From positions 45,399 to 109,398 of the forward strand of contig NZ_CP059192.1 in NCBI RefSeq assembly GCF_014251595.1: a DNA stretch of 64,000 nt. The letters run 5' to 3'. Under the pieces are notes generated by a model. The model saw only the letters and a program-made list of their open reading frames with translations. It did not search any database and was not told the origin of the DNA. Both the position numbers and the translations under genes were made by a program. This DNA comes from Blattabacterium cuenoti. Lineage in GTDB: Bacteria; Bacteroidota; Bacteroidia; Flavobacteriales; Blattabacteriaceae. Of the stretch, positions 26,705-37,059 are shown piece by piece (position 1 is the stretch's first letter; every line of letters begins with the position of its first letter).

Positions 26705-29665
26705 ATGAAATCAAATAAAAAAGAAATCATATTTGAAAATTACAAACCGATGAAAGATCTTATAAATGGAAAAACGTCTAGACGTGATTTTATTAAATGG
26801 TTAGGGTTCAGTACAGCTTCCGTTACTTTAGCCGCTTGTAAAGGTCCAGTTATAAAATCTATTCCTTACATAGTTAAACCAGAAAGTATTACTCCAGGAA
26901 TTCCTAATTATTATGCATCAACTATGATTGATTCTTTTGATATAGGAAGTGTTTTAGTTAAAACAAGAGAAGGACGTCCCATAAAAATAGAACCTAATTC
27001 TTCTTCTGAATTTTTTCATACAACTTCTGCTAGAATACAATCTTCTTTGTTATCTCTTTATGATGAAGAAAGATTAAAAAATCCTTTCTTAAAAGGTCAA
27101 AAAAGTTCTTGGAAAAACATAGATAATTATATCATTCAACACTTAAAATATTTATCCAAAACAAAAAAAGATATAATTTTTCTTTCTTATTCTTTTCCAA
27201 GTTTTTCTACAAAAAAATTGATTCAAGATTTTAAAAAAAAATATCCATCAACTAAATGGGTCATTTATGATCCTATTTCATATTCTAAAGTTTTAGATGC
27301 TTCGAAAAAAATATTTGGAATTCGTGGTTTTCCTGTCTTTGATCTAAAAAAATCAGAATTAATCATTTCATTTGATGCAGATTTTTTGGGTGATTGGTGT
27401 CCAGAAAATATGGCTCAATCTTATGTTTTTAATAGAAAACCTAAAAAAAATATGATGCAACATATTCAAATAGAAAGTAATATGACTATAACTGGAGCAA
27501 ATGCAGATTTCCGTTTATCTAAAAAACCTTCTGATATAAAAAAAATATTGATTGAAATATTTCAAAACATTTTTTTCGGAAAAAAAATAAAGGATAAAAA
27601 TGCAAAAAAAATAATTTCATTAATAAAAAAAATGGGATCTAAATGCGTTATTCTTGCGGATGGAGATCAGGAATCTTATGAGATATCTTTTTTAATTAAT
27701 ATAAAAATTAATAGTCTCGCTTTACAAGAAAAAAAATATTTTTTATCTAAAGAAAGTAATGACCATGAGTTTAAAAATTTTTTAAAAAGTTTAGAAAAAG
27801 GAAATATTGGAGCATTATTTATTCATAATGTGAATCCTATTTATAGTCTTCCATTATCCATTTCTAAAAAAATCATAGAATTTATAAAAAAAATTCCTTT
27901 AACTGTTTCTTTTTCGACAAATAAAGATGAAACCAATGAAATAATGGATGTTTTAGCTCCTATTCCTCATTGGTTAGAAAGTTGGGGAGATACTTGTCCC
28001 GTTACTAATGTTTGTACATTAACTCAACCTACTATTCAACGTATTTTTAATACAAGACAATTTCAGGATTCTTTAATCATTTGGAGTGGGATTAAAGAAA
28101 AAAATTATTACGAATATTTGAAAAAAGTTTGGGAAAAAAATATTATTCCTCAATCTAATGTTGCTTCTTTTAATGAGGCTTTATTTCATGGAGTAGTAAC
28201 ACTTACAAAAAATCATAACCATTCTTCATCTTCAATTTTAATTAATGAAAAAATACAAGAATATGGAAAAAGAAAAAAAACAATTGACCCAAAAATAAAA
28301 AAAAGTTTTGAACTTAGATTATATACTAAAATCAGTATGGGAGATGGTTCTCAATATAATAATCCTTGGTTACAAGAACTACCGGACCCCATTACTCGTA
28401 CTACATGGGATAATTATTTAACTATATCATATTTTGACGCAAATAAAATAGGATTGAAAAATTGGAATTCTGGAGATGGATCTTTAAATGGAAACTGTGT
28501 TAATTTAATTAAAAATAATAAGATAATCATTCAGAATCTTCCTATTTTTATTCAACCTGGACAAGCTGTAGGATCTGTGGGATTAGCTTTTGGTTATGGT
28601 CAAAAAAAAGGAAAACTATCTCATATGATTAACGGAAAAAATGCCTATAAATGCTATGAAAATTTTCACATTATACAAAATGATATACAAATAGAAAAAG
28701 TAGACAAAATACATAAATTTGCTTGTGTACAACTGCATCACACCACAGTAGGAAGAAATTTAGTGAAAGAGACAGATTTGGACGTATTTTTAAATAATCC
28801 AAAAGAAATTTGGAATGAGGAAGAAAAAGTTTTAACTCATAAAGGAATGCTTCCTACAGAAAAAATTTCTATTTGGAATCAAAATCATAAAAAAGAAAAA
28901 AACGGACATCATTTTAATTTATCTATAGATTTAAATGCTTGTATTGGATGTGGAGCATGTATAATTGCATGTCACTCGGAAAATAATGTTCCTGTTGTTG
29001 GAAAAAAAGAAATAGAAAAATCTAGAGATATGCATTGGTTACGTATAGATAGATATTATTGTGCAGATAAAAATGAAGAAAATAATCATGAAGAAAATAT
29101 TTATAAAAATCCAAAAGTAGTTTTTCAACCAATTATGTGTCAACATTGCGATCATGCTCCCTGTGAAACTGTATGTCCAGTTGGAGCAACTTCTCATGGA
29201 GAACAAGGTCAAAATATGATGACTTATAATCGTTGTATAGGAACTCGTTATTGTGCAAATAATTGTCCTTATAAAGTAAGGAGATTTAATTGGTTTAATT
29301 ATGCTAATAATTCCAAATTTGATTTTAACATGAATAATACTTTGGGTAAAATGGTTCTAAATCCAGATGTAGTTATCAGAACCAGAGGAGTCATGGAAAA
29401 ATGCTCTTTATGTATACAAAGAACACAATATACTATTGGTGTTGCAAAAAAAGAAAATAGAAAAATTAAAGATGAAGAATTTGAAACAGCTTGCAGTACT
29501 TCTTGTCCTACCAAAGCCATTACTTTTGGAGATGCGAACAATTCTAATAGTCTTATTTATAAAAAAATAAATAATTCTAGATCTTATAAACTTTTAGATT
29601 TTATAGGAGTAAGACCTAATGTATCTTATCAATTGAAAATCAGAAATAAAAGAAAAATGGAATAG
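26705..29665 (+). CDS. actB: Alternative complex III subunit ActB, molybdopterin-oxidoreductase-like Fe-S protein
   Basis: The 986 residues begin with a Tat-type signal (SRRDFIKWLG) and a lipobox-like TLAAC. The large N-terminal part is a degenerate molybdopterin-oxidoreductase fold that in ACIII binds no molybdenum. The C-terminal part is a ferredoxin-like domain with cysteine sets CIGCGACIIAC, CQHCDHAPCETVC, CIGTRYCANNC and CSLC...CSTSC, enough for four Fe-S clusters. It links quinol oxidation in ActC to the haems of ActA. All visible cluster ligands are kept, in contrast to nth in the same window. Confidence 0.95.
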   Translation: MKSNKKEIIFENYKPMKDLINGKTSRRDFIKWLGFSTASVTLAACKGPVIKSIPYIVKPESITPGIPNYYASTMIDSFDIGSVLVKTREGRPIKIEPNSSSEFFHTTSARIQSSLLSLYDEERLKNPFLKGQKSSWKNIDNYIIQHLKYLSKTKKDIIFLSYSFPSFSTKKLIQDFKKKYPSTKWVIYDPISYSKVLDASKKIFGIRGFPVFDLKKSELIISFDADFLGDWCPENMAQSYVFNRKPKKNMMQHIQIESNMTITGANADFRLSKKPSDIKKILIEIFQNIFFGKKIKDKNAKKIISLIKKMGSKCVILADGDQESYEISFLINIKINSLALQEKKYFLSKESNDHEFKNFLKSLEKGNIGALFIHNVNPIYSLPLSISKKIIEFIKKIPLTVSFSTNKDETNEIMDVLAPIPHWLESWGDTCPVTNVCTLTQPTIQRIFNTRQFQDSLIIWSGIKEKNYYEYLKKVWEKNIIPQSNVASFNEALFHGVVTLTKNHNHSSSSILINEKIQEYGKRKKTIDPKIKKSFELRLYTKISMGDGSQYNNPWLQELPDPITRTTWDNYLTISYFDANKIGLKNWNSGDGSLNGNCVNLIKNNKIIIQNLPIFIQPGQAVGSVGLAFGYGQKKGKLSHMINGKNAYKCYENFHIIQNDIQIEKVDKIHKFACVQLHHTTVGRNLVKETDLDVFLNNPKEIWNEEEKVLTHKGMLPTEKISIWNQNHKKEKNGHHFNLSIDLNACIGCGACIIACHSENNVPVVGKKEIEKSRDMHWLRIDRYYCADKNEENNHEENIYKNPKVVFQPIMCQHCDHAPCETVCPVGATSHGEQGQNMMTYNRCIGTRYCANNCPYKVRRFNWFNYANNSKFDFNMNNTLGKMVLNPDVVIRTRGVMEKCSLCIQRTQYTIGVAKKENRKIKDEEFETACSTSCPTKAITFGDANNSNSLIYKKINNSRSYKLLDFIGVRPNVSYQLKIRNKRKME

Positions 29666-29687
29666 AAAAAATGAAAATGAAAAAATT

Positions 29688-31067
29688 ATGTTAAATCATT
29701 ATGATTCTCCTATTAGACAACCCTTAGTTTTGGGAAAAAAAACATTCAAAAATATTACAAATGATATTTTAAATCCTATAAAAAATAAAGCAGGAAATCT
29801 ATGGTGGATATCTTTTTCCATTTCTATTTTAGCTTTTTTATGGGGAGTGGGGTGTATTTTTTATACAATTTCAACAGGTATAGGGGTATGGGGTTTAAAT
29901 AAGACAATTAATTGGGCATGGGATATAACCAATTTTGTTTGGTGGGTTGGAATTGGTCACGCTGGGACTTTGATTTCAGCTGTTTTATTGTTATTTCGAC
30001 AAAAATGGCGTTTATCGATTAATCGTTCAGCAGAAGCAATGACAATTTTTGCTGTCATCCAGGCTGGGTTATTTCCAATTATTCATATGGGAAGACCATG
30101 GAATGCACATTGGGTATTACCTATTCCTAATCAATTTGGATCTTTATGGCCAAATTTTAATTCTCCTTTATTATGGGATGTATTTGCTATTAGTACTTAT
30201 TTTTCTGTTTCTACAGTTTTTTGGTTTATGGGGTTAATTCCAGATTTTGCAATGATACGAGATCGTATTTCAGATCCTTTTCAAAAAAAAATTTATAGTA
30301 TTCTCAGTTTTGGTTGGGGAGGAACATCAAAAGATTGGCAAAGATTTGAAGAAATTTCCTTAATTTTGGCGGGTTTATGTACCCCATTAGTATTTTCTGT
30401 ACATACCATAGTTTCTTTTGATTTTTCTACTTCTGTAATTAAAGGTTGGCATAGTACAATATTTCCACCTTATTTTGTAGCAGGCGCTATATTTTCAGGT
30501 TTTGCAATGGTACAAACTTTGTTAGGGGTAGCCAGGAAAGTTCTTTATTTAGAAAATTATATTACCCGAAATCATATTGAATATATGAATATGATTATTT
30601 TATTGACAGGATGGATTGTATTATTAGCTTATATTTCAGAATTTATTCTTGCTTGGTACTCAGGAAATCCTTTTGAAAAATTTATTTATTTTTCTGTAGA
30701 AGCATCTAAAGGTCCTTTTTGGTGGGCTTTTTGGACTTTGATTATTTGTAATATTATTATTCCTCAATTTTTATGGTTTAAATCTATACGGAGAAGTTTT
30801 TTTTGGTCTTATGTGATAGCTATTATTATAAATATAGGAATGTGGTTTGAAAGATTTGATATTATTGTTTTAAATCTAAGTCATGATTATCTTCCTTCTT
30901 CTTGGACTGGGTTTATCCCTTCATTTGTAGATGTTGGAATTTTTATAGGAACAATTGGACTATTTTTTATTCTTTATTTATTATATATACGTGTTTTTCC
31001 TGTGATTTCACAGTCAGAATTAAAAACAATATTGAACCCTGATTATCCTGATCATAATAAAAAATAA
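29688..31067 (+). CDS. actC: Alternative complex III subunit ActC (NrfD-like)
   Basis: The 459-residue integral membrane protein belongs to the NrfD/PsrC family, with about ten helices. It starts with SPIRQPLVLGKKTF and carries WAWDITNFVWWVGIGHAG near residue 80, GRPWNAHWVLPIPN, and HTIVSFDFS. ActC holds the menaquinol site and probably couples oxidation to proton movement. It begins 22 bases after actB and is followed one base later by actD. Confidence 0.95.
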   Translation: MLNHYDSPIRQPLVLGKKTFKNITNDILNPIKNKAGNLWWISFSISILAFLWGVGCIFYTISTGIGVWGLNKTINWAWDITNFVWWVGIGHAGTLISAVLLLFRQKWRLSINRSAEAMTIFAVIQAGLFPIIHMGRPWNAHWVLPIPNQFGSLWPNFNSPLLWDVFAISTYFSVSTVFWFMGLIPDFAMIRDRISDPFQKKIYSILSFGWGGTSKDWQRFEEISLILAGLCTPLVFSVHTIVSFDFSTSVIKGWHSTIFPPYFVAGAIFSGFAMVQTLLGVARKVLYLENYITRNHIEYMNMIILLTGWIVLLAYISEFILAWYSGNPFEKFIYFSVEASKGPFWWAFWTLIICNIIIPQFLWFKSIRRSFFWSYVIAIIINIGMWFERFDIIVLNLSHDYLPSSWTGFIPSFVDVGIFIGTIGLFFILYLLYIRVFPVISQSELKTILNPDYPDHNKK

Positions 31068-31068
31068 A

Positions 31069-31593
31069 ATGAAAGTAAATGTCCATGCATTATATAATAA
31101 TGATAATACGTTAATAAATAGTATTAAAATTATACAGTCTCATAATTATGATATACATGAAGTATATTCCCCTTTTCCTATTCATAATCTAACAGAAATA
31201 TTAAAACTAAAAAAAACAAATTTGTCTTTTTTATCTTTTATATATGGATTATTAGGTTTTTTTATAGCTTGTATATTAACCTGGTATGTTATGATTTGGG
31301 ATTGGCCTCAAAATATTGGAGGGAAACCCTCTTTTTCTTGGATTAAGAATATGCCTTCTTTTATACCTGTAATATTTGAATTTACAATTTTTTTTTCTGC
31401 ACATTTTATGTGTATCAGTTATCTCATTCAATGTAAATTATATCCAGGATGTATGCCAAAAAATCCGGATTCAAGAACTACTGATAACATGTTTTTAATA
31501 GAAATTCATACTGAAAAAAATACGGAAAAATTAATAGATCTATTAAAAATACATGGAGCAATAGAGGTTTCTATAAAAAAAAATGTGAAGTAA
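31069..31593 (+). CDS. actD: Alternative complex III subunit ActD (DUF3341)
   Basis: The 174 residues have a short cytoplasmic N-terminal domain (HNYDIHEVYSPFPIH), two membrane helices (about 58-78 and 100-122) separated by WPQNIGGKPSFSW, and a soluble C-terminal tail. This is the DUF3341 layout of ActD, a small structural subunit. It sits one base from actC and one base from actE, consistent with strict operon translation. Confidence 0.93.
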   Translation: MKVNVHALYNNDNTLINSIKIIQSHNYDIHEVYSPFPIHNLTEILKLKKTNLSFLSFIYGLLGFFIACILTWYVMIWDWPQNIGGKPSFSWIKNMPSFIPVIFEFTIFFSAHFMCISYLIQCKLYPGCMPKNPDSRTTDNMFLIEIHTEKNTEKLIDLLKIHGAIEVSIKKNVK

Positions 31594-31594
31594 T

Positions 31595-32182
31595 ATGAAG
31601 ACTAAATATTATTATGAAATAATTTTCAATATGATTTTGTTAGTTATTTTAGAATCTTGTTGGTTTGATAAAACAAAACCTAATGTAGTATATATGCCAG
31701 ATATGTATTATTCAGAAGCATATGAGCCTTATTCAGATCCTTATTCCAATTATAAAAAAGTTAAACAAATTCAAATTCCTTTTTTTTCAAAAGAAAAAAC
31801 TTCTTCATTGTCTCCAGTCAAAGGAAGTATTTCTAGAAATCATTCATTTTCTATAGATAGAAAAAATTACAAAAACATAATTCAAAATCCATTATACAAT
31901 AATCATTACGAAAAAAAAGAAATTACAATCAAAAAAGGAGAAAGATTATATCAAATCAACTGTTCTATATGTCACGGTAAAAATGGAGATGGACAAGGTG
32001 ATTTGGTCAAAAATGAAAAAATTTTTGGAATTCCTAATTATAAAGATAGAGATTTAACTATTGGAAGTGTTTATTATGTTATTACATATGGGAAAAATAA
32101 TATGAGTTCTTATGCTTCACAATTAAATGAAATAGATAGATGGAGGGTATCAGAATATGTTTTGTTTCTCAAAAAAAAATAA
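31595..32182 (+). CDS. actE: Alternative complex III subunit ActE, mono-haem cytochrome c lipoprotein
   Basis: The 195 residues have an N-terminal hydrophobic segment ending in a lipobox-like LESC (Cys near residue 22), the family's YMPDMYYSEAYEPY segment, and a C-terminal cytochrome c domain with CSICHGKNGDGQG near residue 126. A distal Met ligand may be the one in NNMSSYA. As a lipoprotein it would sit on the periplasmic face and receive electrons from ActA. It starts one base after actD. Confidence 0.92.
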   Translation: MKTKYYYEIIFNMILLVILESCWFDKTKPNVVYMPDMYYSEAYEPYSDPYSNYKKVKQIQIPFFSKEKTSSLSPVKGSISRNHSFSIDRKNYKNIIQNPLYNNHYEKKEITIKKGERLYQINCSICHGKNGDGQGDLVKNEKIFGIPNYKDRDLTIGSVYYVITYGKNNMSSYASQLNEIDRWRVSEYVLFLKKK

Positions 32183-32184
32183 AC

Positions 32185-33438
32185 ATGAAGAAGTTATATA
32201 AAATTAATAAAAAAACTATTATTATTATGATAATAATTATAGGTTTTATTTTTATTTTTTTCGATAAAATATTTATCGAAAAAAAACAAAATTTTTCATT
32301 TTTCACAGAAAAAGAAACAATTAATTCTACATTAATAAATCATAACCCTTGTGCCGTATTATATATTTCCATTTTTTATTTTACCTCTATATCTATGGGA
32401 ACATTGTTTTTTTTGAGTATACAAAATATATCAAAATCAGGTTGGTCTGTCATTCTTCATCCTATTATGGAAGAAATATCTTCTTTTATACCATACGGTT
32501 GTTTTCTTATTTTTATCATTTTATTGTTAAATACAATAGATATTGTACATATATTTCATTGGATGAATTCTGATTTGTATAATCCTACTTCGTTAAAATA
32601 TGACAAAATCATTGCAAACAAAAGATTATTTTTGAATATTCCATTTTTTTTAGGAAGAAGTATAATATATGTATTAGGATGTAGTTTTTTTTATGCAAAA
32701 ATTAAAAAAATATCTCGTAAATTGTATATATCTCATTCTTTGAATGATTATAATAATTTGTATTTTAAATCTGTCATTTTTGTTATATTTTTTTCTTTCA
32801 TTTCTATATTTATGATATGGGATTGGGTTATGTCTTTAAATCCACACTGGTTCAGTACTTTATTGAGTTGGTATGTTTTAAGCAGTTTTATTATAACAGG
32901 AATAAGTACTATCACAATAATCACTATTTTTCTTCACAAAAAAGGATATTTTCCTTTATTTAATAAAAGTCATTTACATGATCTTAGTAAATATTTATTT
33001 TCTTCCAGTTTATTATGGACTTATCTTTGGTTTTCTCAATTTTTTCTTTATTGGTATGGAAACATTCCAGAAGAAATTACATATTTTATAAAAAGAGAAC
33101 AAACATATAACTTTATCCATTATTGGATGCTCATTCCTAATTTTATAATTCCTTTCTTAGGATTAATTAGTAGTAAAAGGAAATCAAATTACAAAACAGT
33201 ATTTTTCATATCTTTAATATTGCTTATTGGCCATTACATTGATATATACAATTTAATAGCGCCAGATGTTAATGATGGGCTCCATTTTTGTATATTTGAA
33301 ATAATAGGTTCTTTATTAATCATAGGAGGTTTTTTTATTTATATTTTATTTTCAAATTTTAATAAAAGAAAATTTTGTTCTTCTGAAGGAAATCCTTTTT
33401 TTCGGGAAAGTAAAAATTATAAGTATCCTTATATGTAA
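32185..33438 (+). CDS. actF: Alternative complex III subunit ActF (NrfD-like)
   Basis: The 417-residue membrane protein is the second NrfD-like subunit of ACIII. Marks include WSVILHPIMEEISSFIPYG, FHWMNSDLYNPTSLKYDKI, IWDWVMSLNPHWFST and WFSQFFLYWYGNIPEE. The frame is open back to 32140, but the ATG at 32185, 2 bases after the actE stop, is the likely start; an earlier start would overlap actE by 43 bases. Free-living Flavobacteria usually follow actF with cytochrome oxidase genes; here the operon stops and faces trkA. Confidence 0.93.
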   Translation: MKKLYKINKKTIIIMIIIIGFIFIFFDKIFIEKKQNFSFFTEKETINSTLINHNPCAVLYISIFYFTSISMGTLFFLSIQNISKSGWSVILHPIMEEISSFIPYGCFLIFIILLLNTIDIVHIFHWMNSDLYNPTSLKYDKIIANKRLFLNIPFFLGRSIIYVLGCSFFYAKIKKISRKLYISHSLNDYNNLYFKSVIFVIFFSFISIFMIWDWVMSLNPHWFSTLLSWYVLSSFIITGISTITIITIFLHKKGYFPLFNKSHLHDLSKYLFSSSLLWTYLWFSQFFLYWYGNIPEEITYFIKREQTYNFIHYWMLIPNFIIPFLGLISSKRKSNYKTVFFISLILLIGHYIDIYNLIAPDVNDGLHFCIFEIIGSLLIIGGFFIYILFSNFNKRKFCSSEGNPFFRESKNYKYPYM

Positions 33439-33655
33439 ATAATTTTTGTAAAATTTTATTAATAAAATAAAACTTTTTTTTAGGTAAGTTTATTCGATTT
33501 TTATAATATTTTATAATTGAAAATCAAATAATTACATAATAATTGTAAAATTATATATTTTATTACGTAGTACTTTTTTTCAATAAATAGGAGACTTAAA
33601 AAAGTTGTATAAAATCTATTAATTATTTTTATATGAATATTAATCGATTGTATTG
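33439..33655. other. AT-rich convergent spacer between actF and trkA
   Basis: No gene or RNA was found. It includes a 16-bp AT-only palindrome (33453-33468) followed by a run of eight T, which could end the actF transcript, and a second TTGTAAAATT-containing stretch near 33545 echoing that near 33446. These are weak signals in such AT-rich DNA. Confidence 0.4.
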
Positions 33656-34348
33656 TTATTTTTTATCTTTCACAAAATTCATGATCGATTTGTTAGATCC
33701 AAAAAGAGTTAATATATCTCCATTTTTCAAAACAGTATCCCCCGTAACTAATCCTATGACTCGTCTTGTAGTAGACTTTTTGGAATACGAAGATGTTGTA
33801 TTATTAATGTCTCGTATAACAGTAATTAAAGAAACAGAATATTTTTGTGTCAATTTTAAACTTTTAACAGATTTACCATTAAAAGAGTATGGAGAAAAAA
33901 CTTCTGCTATAGAATGCTTATTATCTACTCGAAAGTAATCCAAAGCATAATTAAAAGATATTTGTTTAGTTAATCGAAATGCAGCATCTTGTTCTGGATG
34001 AATGACGTCATTAATTCCCATAGCTTCTAATATCGTGTCATGTATTTTAGATAAAGATCTACTTACGATTCTCAAATTTTTATATTTTTTTAATATAGCT
34101 GTAGTTACTATTGACGAACCTTCGTTTTCTCCAATAGCTACAATTCCTAAATCCGCTTGTTGAATAGGTAATACTTTATAAGCGGCTTCATTATTTGCAT
34201 CCATACATACTACATTCGCTATATGATCTTTTAGTAAATCCACTTTTTCCATTTTATGATCTATTCCAAACACTTCATGTCCATTATCTGTTAAATTAAG
34301 AGCTAAAGATCTTCCAAAATTTCCTAATCCAATAATTATAATTTTCAT
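33656..34348 (-). CDS. trkA: Potassium uptake regulatory protein TrkA/KtrA
   Basis: The 230 residues form one RCK unit. The N-terminal Rossmann part has GLGNFGRSLALNL near residue 7 and the nucleotide-binding acidic end FGIDH near residue 32; the C-terminal TrkA_C part follows (IAEVFSPYSFNGKSVKSL). With a single RCK pair it resembles KtrA rather than the duplicated E. coli TrkA. It gates the partner channel in response to bound nucleotide. It follows trkH by 7 bases on the same strand. Confidence 0.94.
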   Translation of the reverse strand: MKIIIIGLGNFGRSLALNLTDNGHEVFGIDHKMEKVDLLKDHIANVVCMDANNEAAYKVLPIQQADLGIVAIGENEGSSIVTTAILKKYKNLRIVSRSLSKIHDTILEAMGINDVIHPEQDAAFRLTKQISFNYALDYFRVDNKHSIAEVFSPYSFNGKSVKSLKLTQKYSVSLITVIRDINNTTSSYSKKSTTRRVIGLVTGDTVLKNGDILTLFGSNKSIMNFVKDKK

Positions 34349-34355
34349 ATTTTTC

Positions 34356-36104
34356 TTAATTAATCAGAATATTTCCTTTAGTATACCTGTAATAATGATG
34401 AGAACTAATTCTGTTTTTTCTTAACAAACCAATCATCACATTCAAAACCCCTATTCTCCCTAATAACATTAAAAGTATTAAAACTAATTTACTTCCACTT
34501 GATAAACTCGAAGTTATTCCTAAAGATAATCCTGTTGTAGAAAAAGCGGAAAATACTTCAAAAGAAATCGATAGAATATTTTCTTTTGGATCCAAATAAA
34601 TTATTATTAAAATACTGATATATATCACTATTATAGATAACATAATGATTGAAAAAGATAATTGAATTAATTCCGAAGGAATTTCTTTTCTTTGTATTTC
34701 TAATCTATTCTTTCCCCTAGACAAAGAAATAATATTCATTAAAGCCAATGCGAAAGTACTTGTTTTTATCCCTCCTCCAGTAGAAGCTGGAGAAGCTCCT
34801 ATCCACATTAAAAAAATAGTCAAAAAAATGGTAATTGGAGTTAAAGTGTTCATATTTAATACATGAAACCCCGCTGTTCTAGATGTAGCTGAAGAAAAAA
34901 ACGAAACGATCCATTTTCCATAAAAAGAAGAATGTTCTGAAAGAGAAGAATGATATTCACTAATATAATAAAAAACGGTACCGAAAATAAGCAAACAAAA
35001 TGTTGTCGTTATAACAATTTTGGTATTCAAAGTAACTACATGTGCGGGATATCGAAAATCTTCATATTGAAAAATTTTAAAGAAATATTTTTTTATAGTG
35101 AACCATATATATGTAAAAAAATTGAATAAAATATTAAAACCTATTCCACCTAATATTAATAAAAAAGAAATAATTAATTGAAATAGATAATTGAATCTCA
35201 CAGATGGTGAATATAAACCTTGACTTAAAGTTGAAAATCCACTATTACAAAAAGCAGATATAGAATGAAAAATAGAAAAAAATAAAATACTATCAGATTC
35301 TATTGTATTTTTATCTTTAATAGAAAAATAAATTAATAAAGCACCTATAACTTCTATTGATAAAGTAAATAATACTACTTTAACAGCTAAACTAAGAACA
35401 TTATTTGTTGTTTTTGTGTTTAAAAAATTACTAACAAAAATAGCTTCTTTAAAAGAAAAACCGTTTCTAAAAAAATAACTAAAAAAAGAAGTAATGGTTA
35501 AAATACCTAATCCTCCTAATTCTATTAATGTAAGTATAAAAATTTTTCCTAAATATGTAAAATCTTTGGACGTATCTAATACTCCTAGTCCTGTGACACA
35601 TACAGCGCTAGTAGAAGTAAACAAAGCATCTATAAATGATATTTTATTGACTGTAGAGGCGGGTAGCATTAATAAAATAGAACCCAAAAAAGATAGAAAA
35701 ACAAAACTTATAATAAATATAAAAGCAGGATTATGAATCTTAACGTATACTATTCGCATAAAATAAGTAATACGAATTAGAATATATATAATTAAACTAA
35801 CAAGCGTATATATTTTTACGTCTGAAGTGATATTTCTATTATCAAAAAATAATATTTTTACAAAAGAAAAAATAAAAGAAATAAATAATATCAAAAAGGA
35901 TAATATGATCATGGATCTATAACCCTTTTCAAGATTTTTATTAAAAAGAATAAAAAAGTGTAATAAACATATTATTAATATAATTCCTAAAAAAGTTTCG
36001 ATATTTAAAAATCGGAAGGGTTTCCATCCTAAAGAAAAAATTATATAAATAAATATAATTGGAGTGAGAATATCCAAAAAATTTTGTAATCTAATTTGGA
36101 TCAT
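34356..36104 (-). CDS. trkH: Potassium uptake protein TrkH/KtrB
   Basis: The 582-residue membrane protein has several extra N-terminal helices, then the four-repeat TrkH/KtrB channel. Filter-like segments are TSTSAVCVTGLG, HSISAFCNSGFS, SATSRTAGFHV and SAFSTTGLSLG, each with the central Gly. It takes up K+ with membrane potential or Na+ as driving force, controlled by the adjacent TrkA. No other ion transporter is in the window. Confidence 0.94.
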   Translation of the reverse strand: MIQIRLQNFLDILTPIIFIYIIFSLGWKPFRFLNIETFLGIILIICLLHFFILFNKNLEKGYRSMIILSFLILFISFIFSFVKILFFDNRNITSDVKIYTLVSLIIYILIRITYFMRIVYVKIHNPAFIFIISFVFLSFLGSILLMLPASTVNKISFIDALFTSTSAVCVTGLGVLDTSKDFTYLGKIFILTLIELGGLGILTITSFFSYFFRNGFSFKEAIFVSNFLNTKTTNNVLSLAVKVVLFTLSIEVIGALLIYFSIKDKNTIESDSILFFSIFHSISAFCNSGFSTLSQGLYSPSVRFNYLFQLIISFLLILGGIGFNILFNFFTYIWFTIKKYFFKIFQYEDFRYPAHVVTLNTKIVITTTFCLLIFGTVFYYISEYHSSLSEHSSFYGKWIVSFFSSATSRTAGFHVLNMNTLTPITIFLTIFLMWIGASPASTGGGIKTSTFALALMNIISLSRGKNRLEIQRKEIPSELIQLSFSIIMLSIIVIYISILIIIYLDPKENILSISFEVFSAFSTTGLSLGITSSLSSGSKLVLILLMLLGRIGVLNVMIGLLRKNRISSHHYYRYTKGNILIN

Positions 36105-36375
36105 TTTAGTTTTAAAATTTCTTGATCATATCGAAATTCGATTGTTACACCATAAAATTTTATATTTTTCAATTTTATTGATATTTTTATCAAATTAATC
36201 ATAATATGATAACGATTTTTCAAAAAAAATTTTTATAACTTATAATAAAAAAATAGATAAATTATATTAAAATGATTTGATATTTTATAAAGGATTTAAT
36301 ACAAAATCTATTTTATGTTGAACTTGAAACAGATAAAGGAATATTTTAGTATTAAATTTTTTTCATAAAAAAACC
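36105..36375. other. AT-rich spacer upstream of trkH
   Basis: These 271 bases contain no supportable gene or RNA. One perfect small inverted repeat is present (TTGATA at 36178-36183 with TATCAA at 36188-36193, loop TTTT). No TAnnTTTG box was found on the minus strand, so the trkH promoter is not identified. Confidence 0.4.
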
Positions 36376-37017
36376 TTATTTATAAAAAGGAATAAATTTT
36401 TTAATATCATGAAATTTTTTTTTGCAAAATTCTTTGTAAGAAATTAAAGACATATCCGTTGCAGATGGCCTTATATATAAGAATTCATTTTTTCTCATAA
36501 AAAAAAATAATTTTTTATCTTTTACGGGAAAATTTCCTATGAAATATACTTTTTTATCTTTAGATAAAGATTTAACAAAGTCATAATCTAGTTTTTTTAT
36601 ACAAATAGGATTTAATCTTTTTTTTGATTCATTAAATAATGAAGTATAGAAAAAATCGGATTTAATATGTATCATGGGAACCAGTAATCCTTTTTTTATA
36701 TTGATTCTATAACACATAACCGTTAATGTATCTATAGATAACAAAGGAATACCTAAAGAATAACATAATCCTCTAGCAGCTGATGCTCCTATTCTTAAAG
36801 AAGTATAGGACCCTGGACCTTTATTCACACAAATAGACTTTAATTCATTAATATGAATACCGGAAATATTTATGGCATATTGAATAAATGCATGCAATTT
36901 TTCTGAATGAGTATGTTCTTTAGAACATTCTTCTATAGAAGTTAAACATATTCCATTTTTAGCAATACTGACTGAACAATTTTTAGTAGAAGTTTCTAAA
37001 TTTAGAATGAAAGACAT
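36376..37017 (-). CDS. tsaB: tRNA threonylcarbamoyladenosine synthesis protein TsaB
   Basis: The 213 residues show the ASKHA-type start of TsaB (ILNLETSTKNCSVSIAKNG), HSEKLHAFIQYA near residue 42 and NKGPGSYTSLRIGASAARG near residue 65. TsaB is the inactive partner that binds TsaD in making t6A37 on ANN-decoding tRNAs. The C-terminal half is less conserved, as is usual for TsaB. It is divergent from nadE across 42 bases. Confidence 0.93.
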   Translation of the reverse strand: MSFILNLETSTKNCSVSIAKNGICLTSIEECSKEHTHSEKLHAFIQYAINISGIHINELKSICVNKGPGSYTSLRIGASAARGLCYSLGIPLLSIDTLTVMCYRINIKKGLLVPMIHIKSDFFYTSLFNESKKRLNPICIKKLDYDFVKSLSKDKKVYFIGNFPVKDKKLFFFMRKNEFLYIRPSATDMSLISYKEFCKKKFHDIKKFIPFYK

Positions 37018-37059
37018 ATTATATCAAATTTTTTTTAAAATTAATATATTTAAAATAAA

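Noticed and set aside
33633-33938. Plus-strand 101-residue open frame over trkA
   Set aside because: It lies antisense to the well-conserved TrkA C-terminal half and resembles no protein I know.
36105-36375. Possible replication origin in the AT-rich spacer
   Set aside because: There is no cluster of DnaA boxes and no dnaA gene nearby; high AT content is general in this genome.
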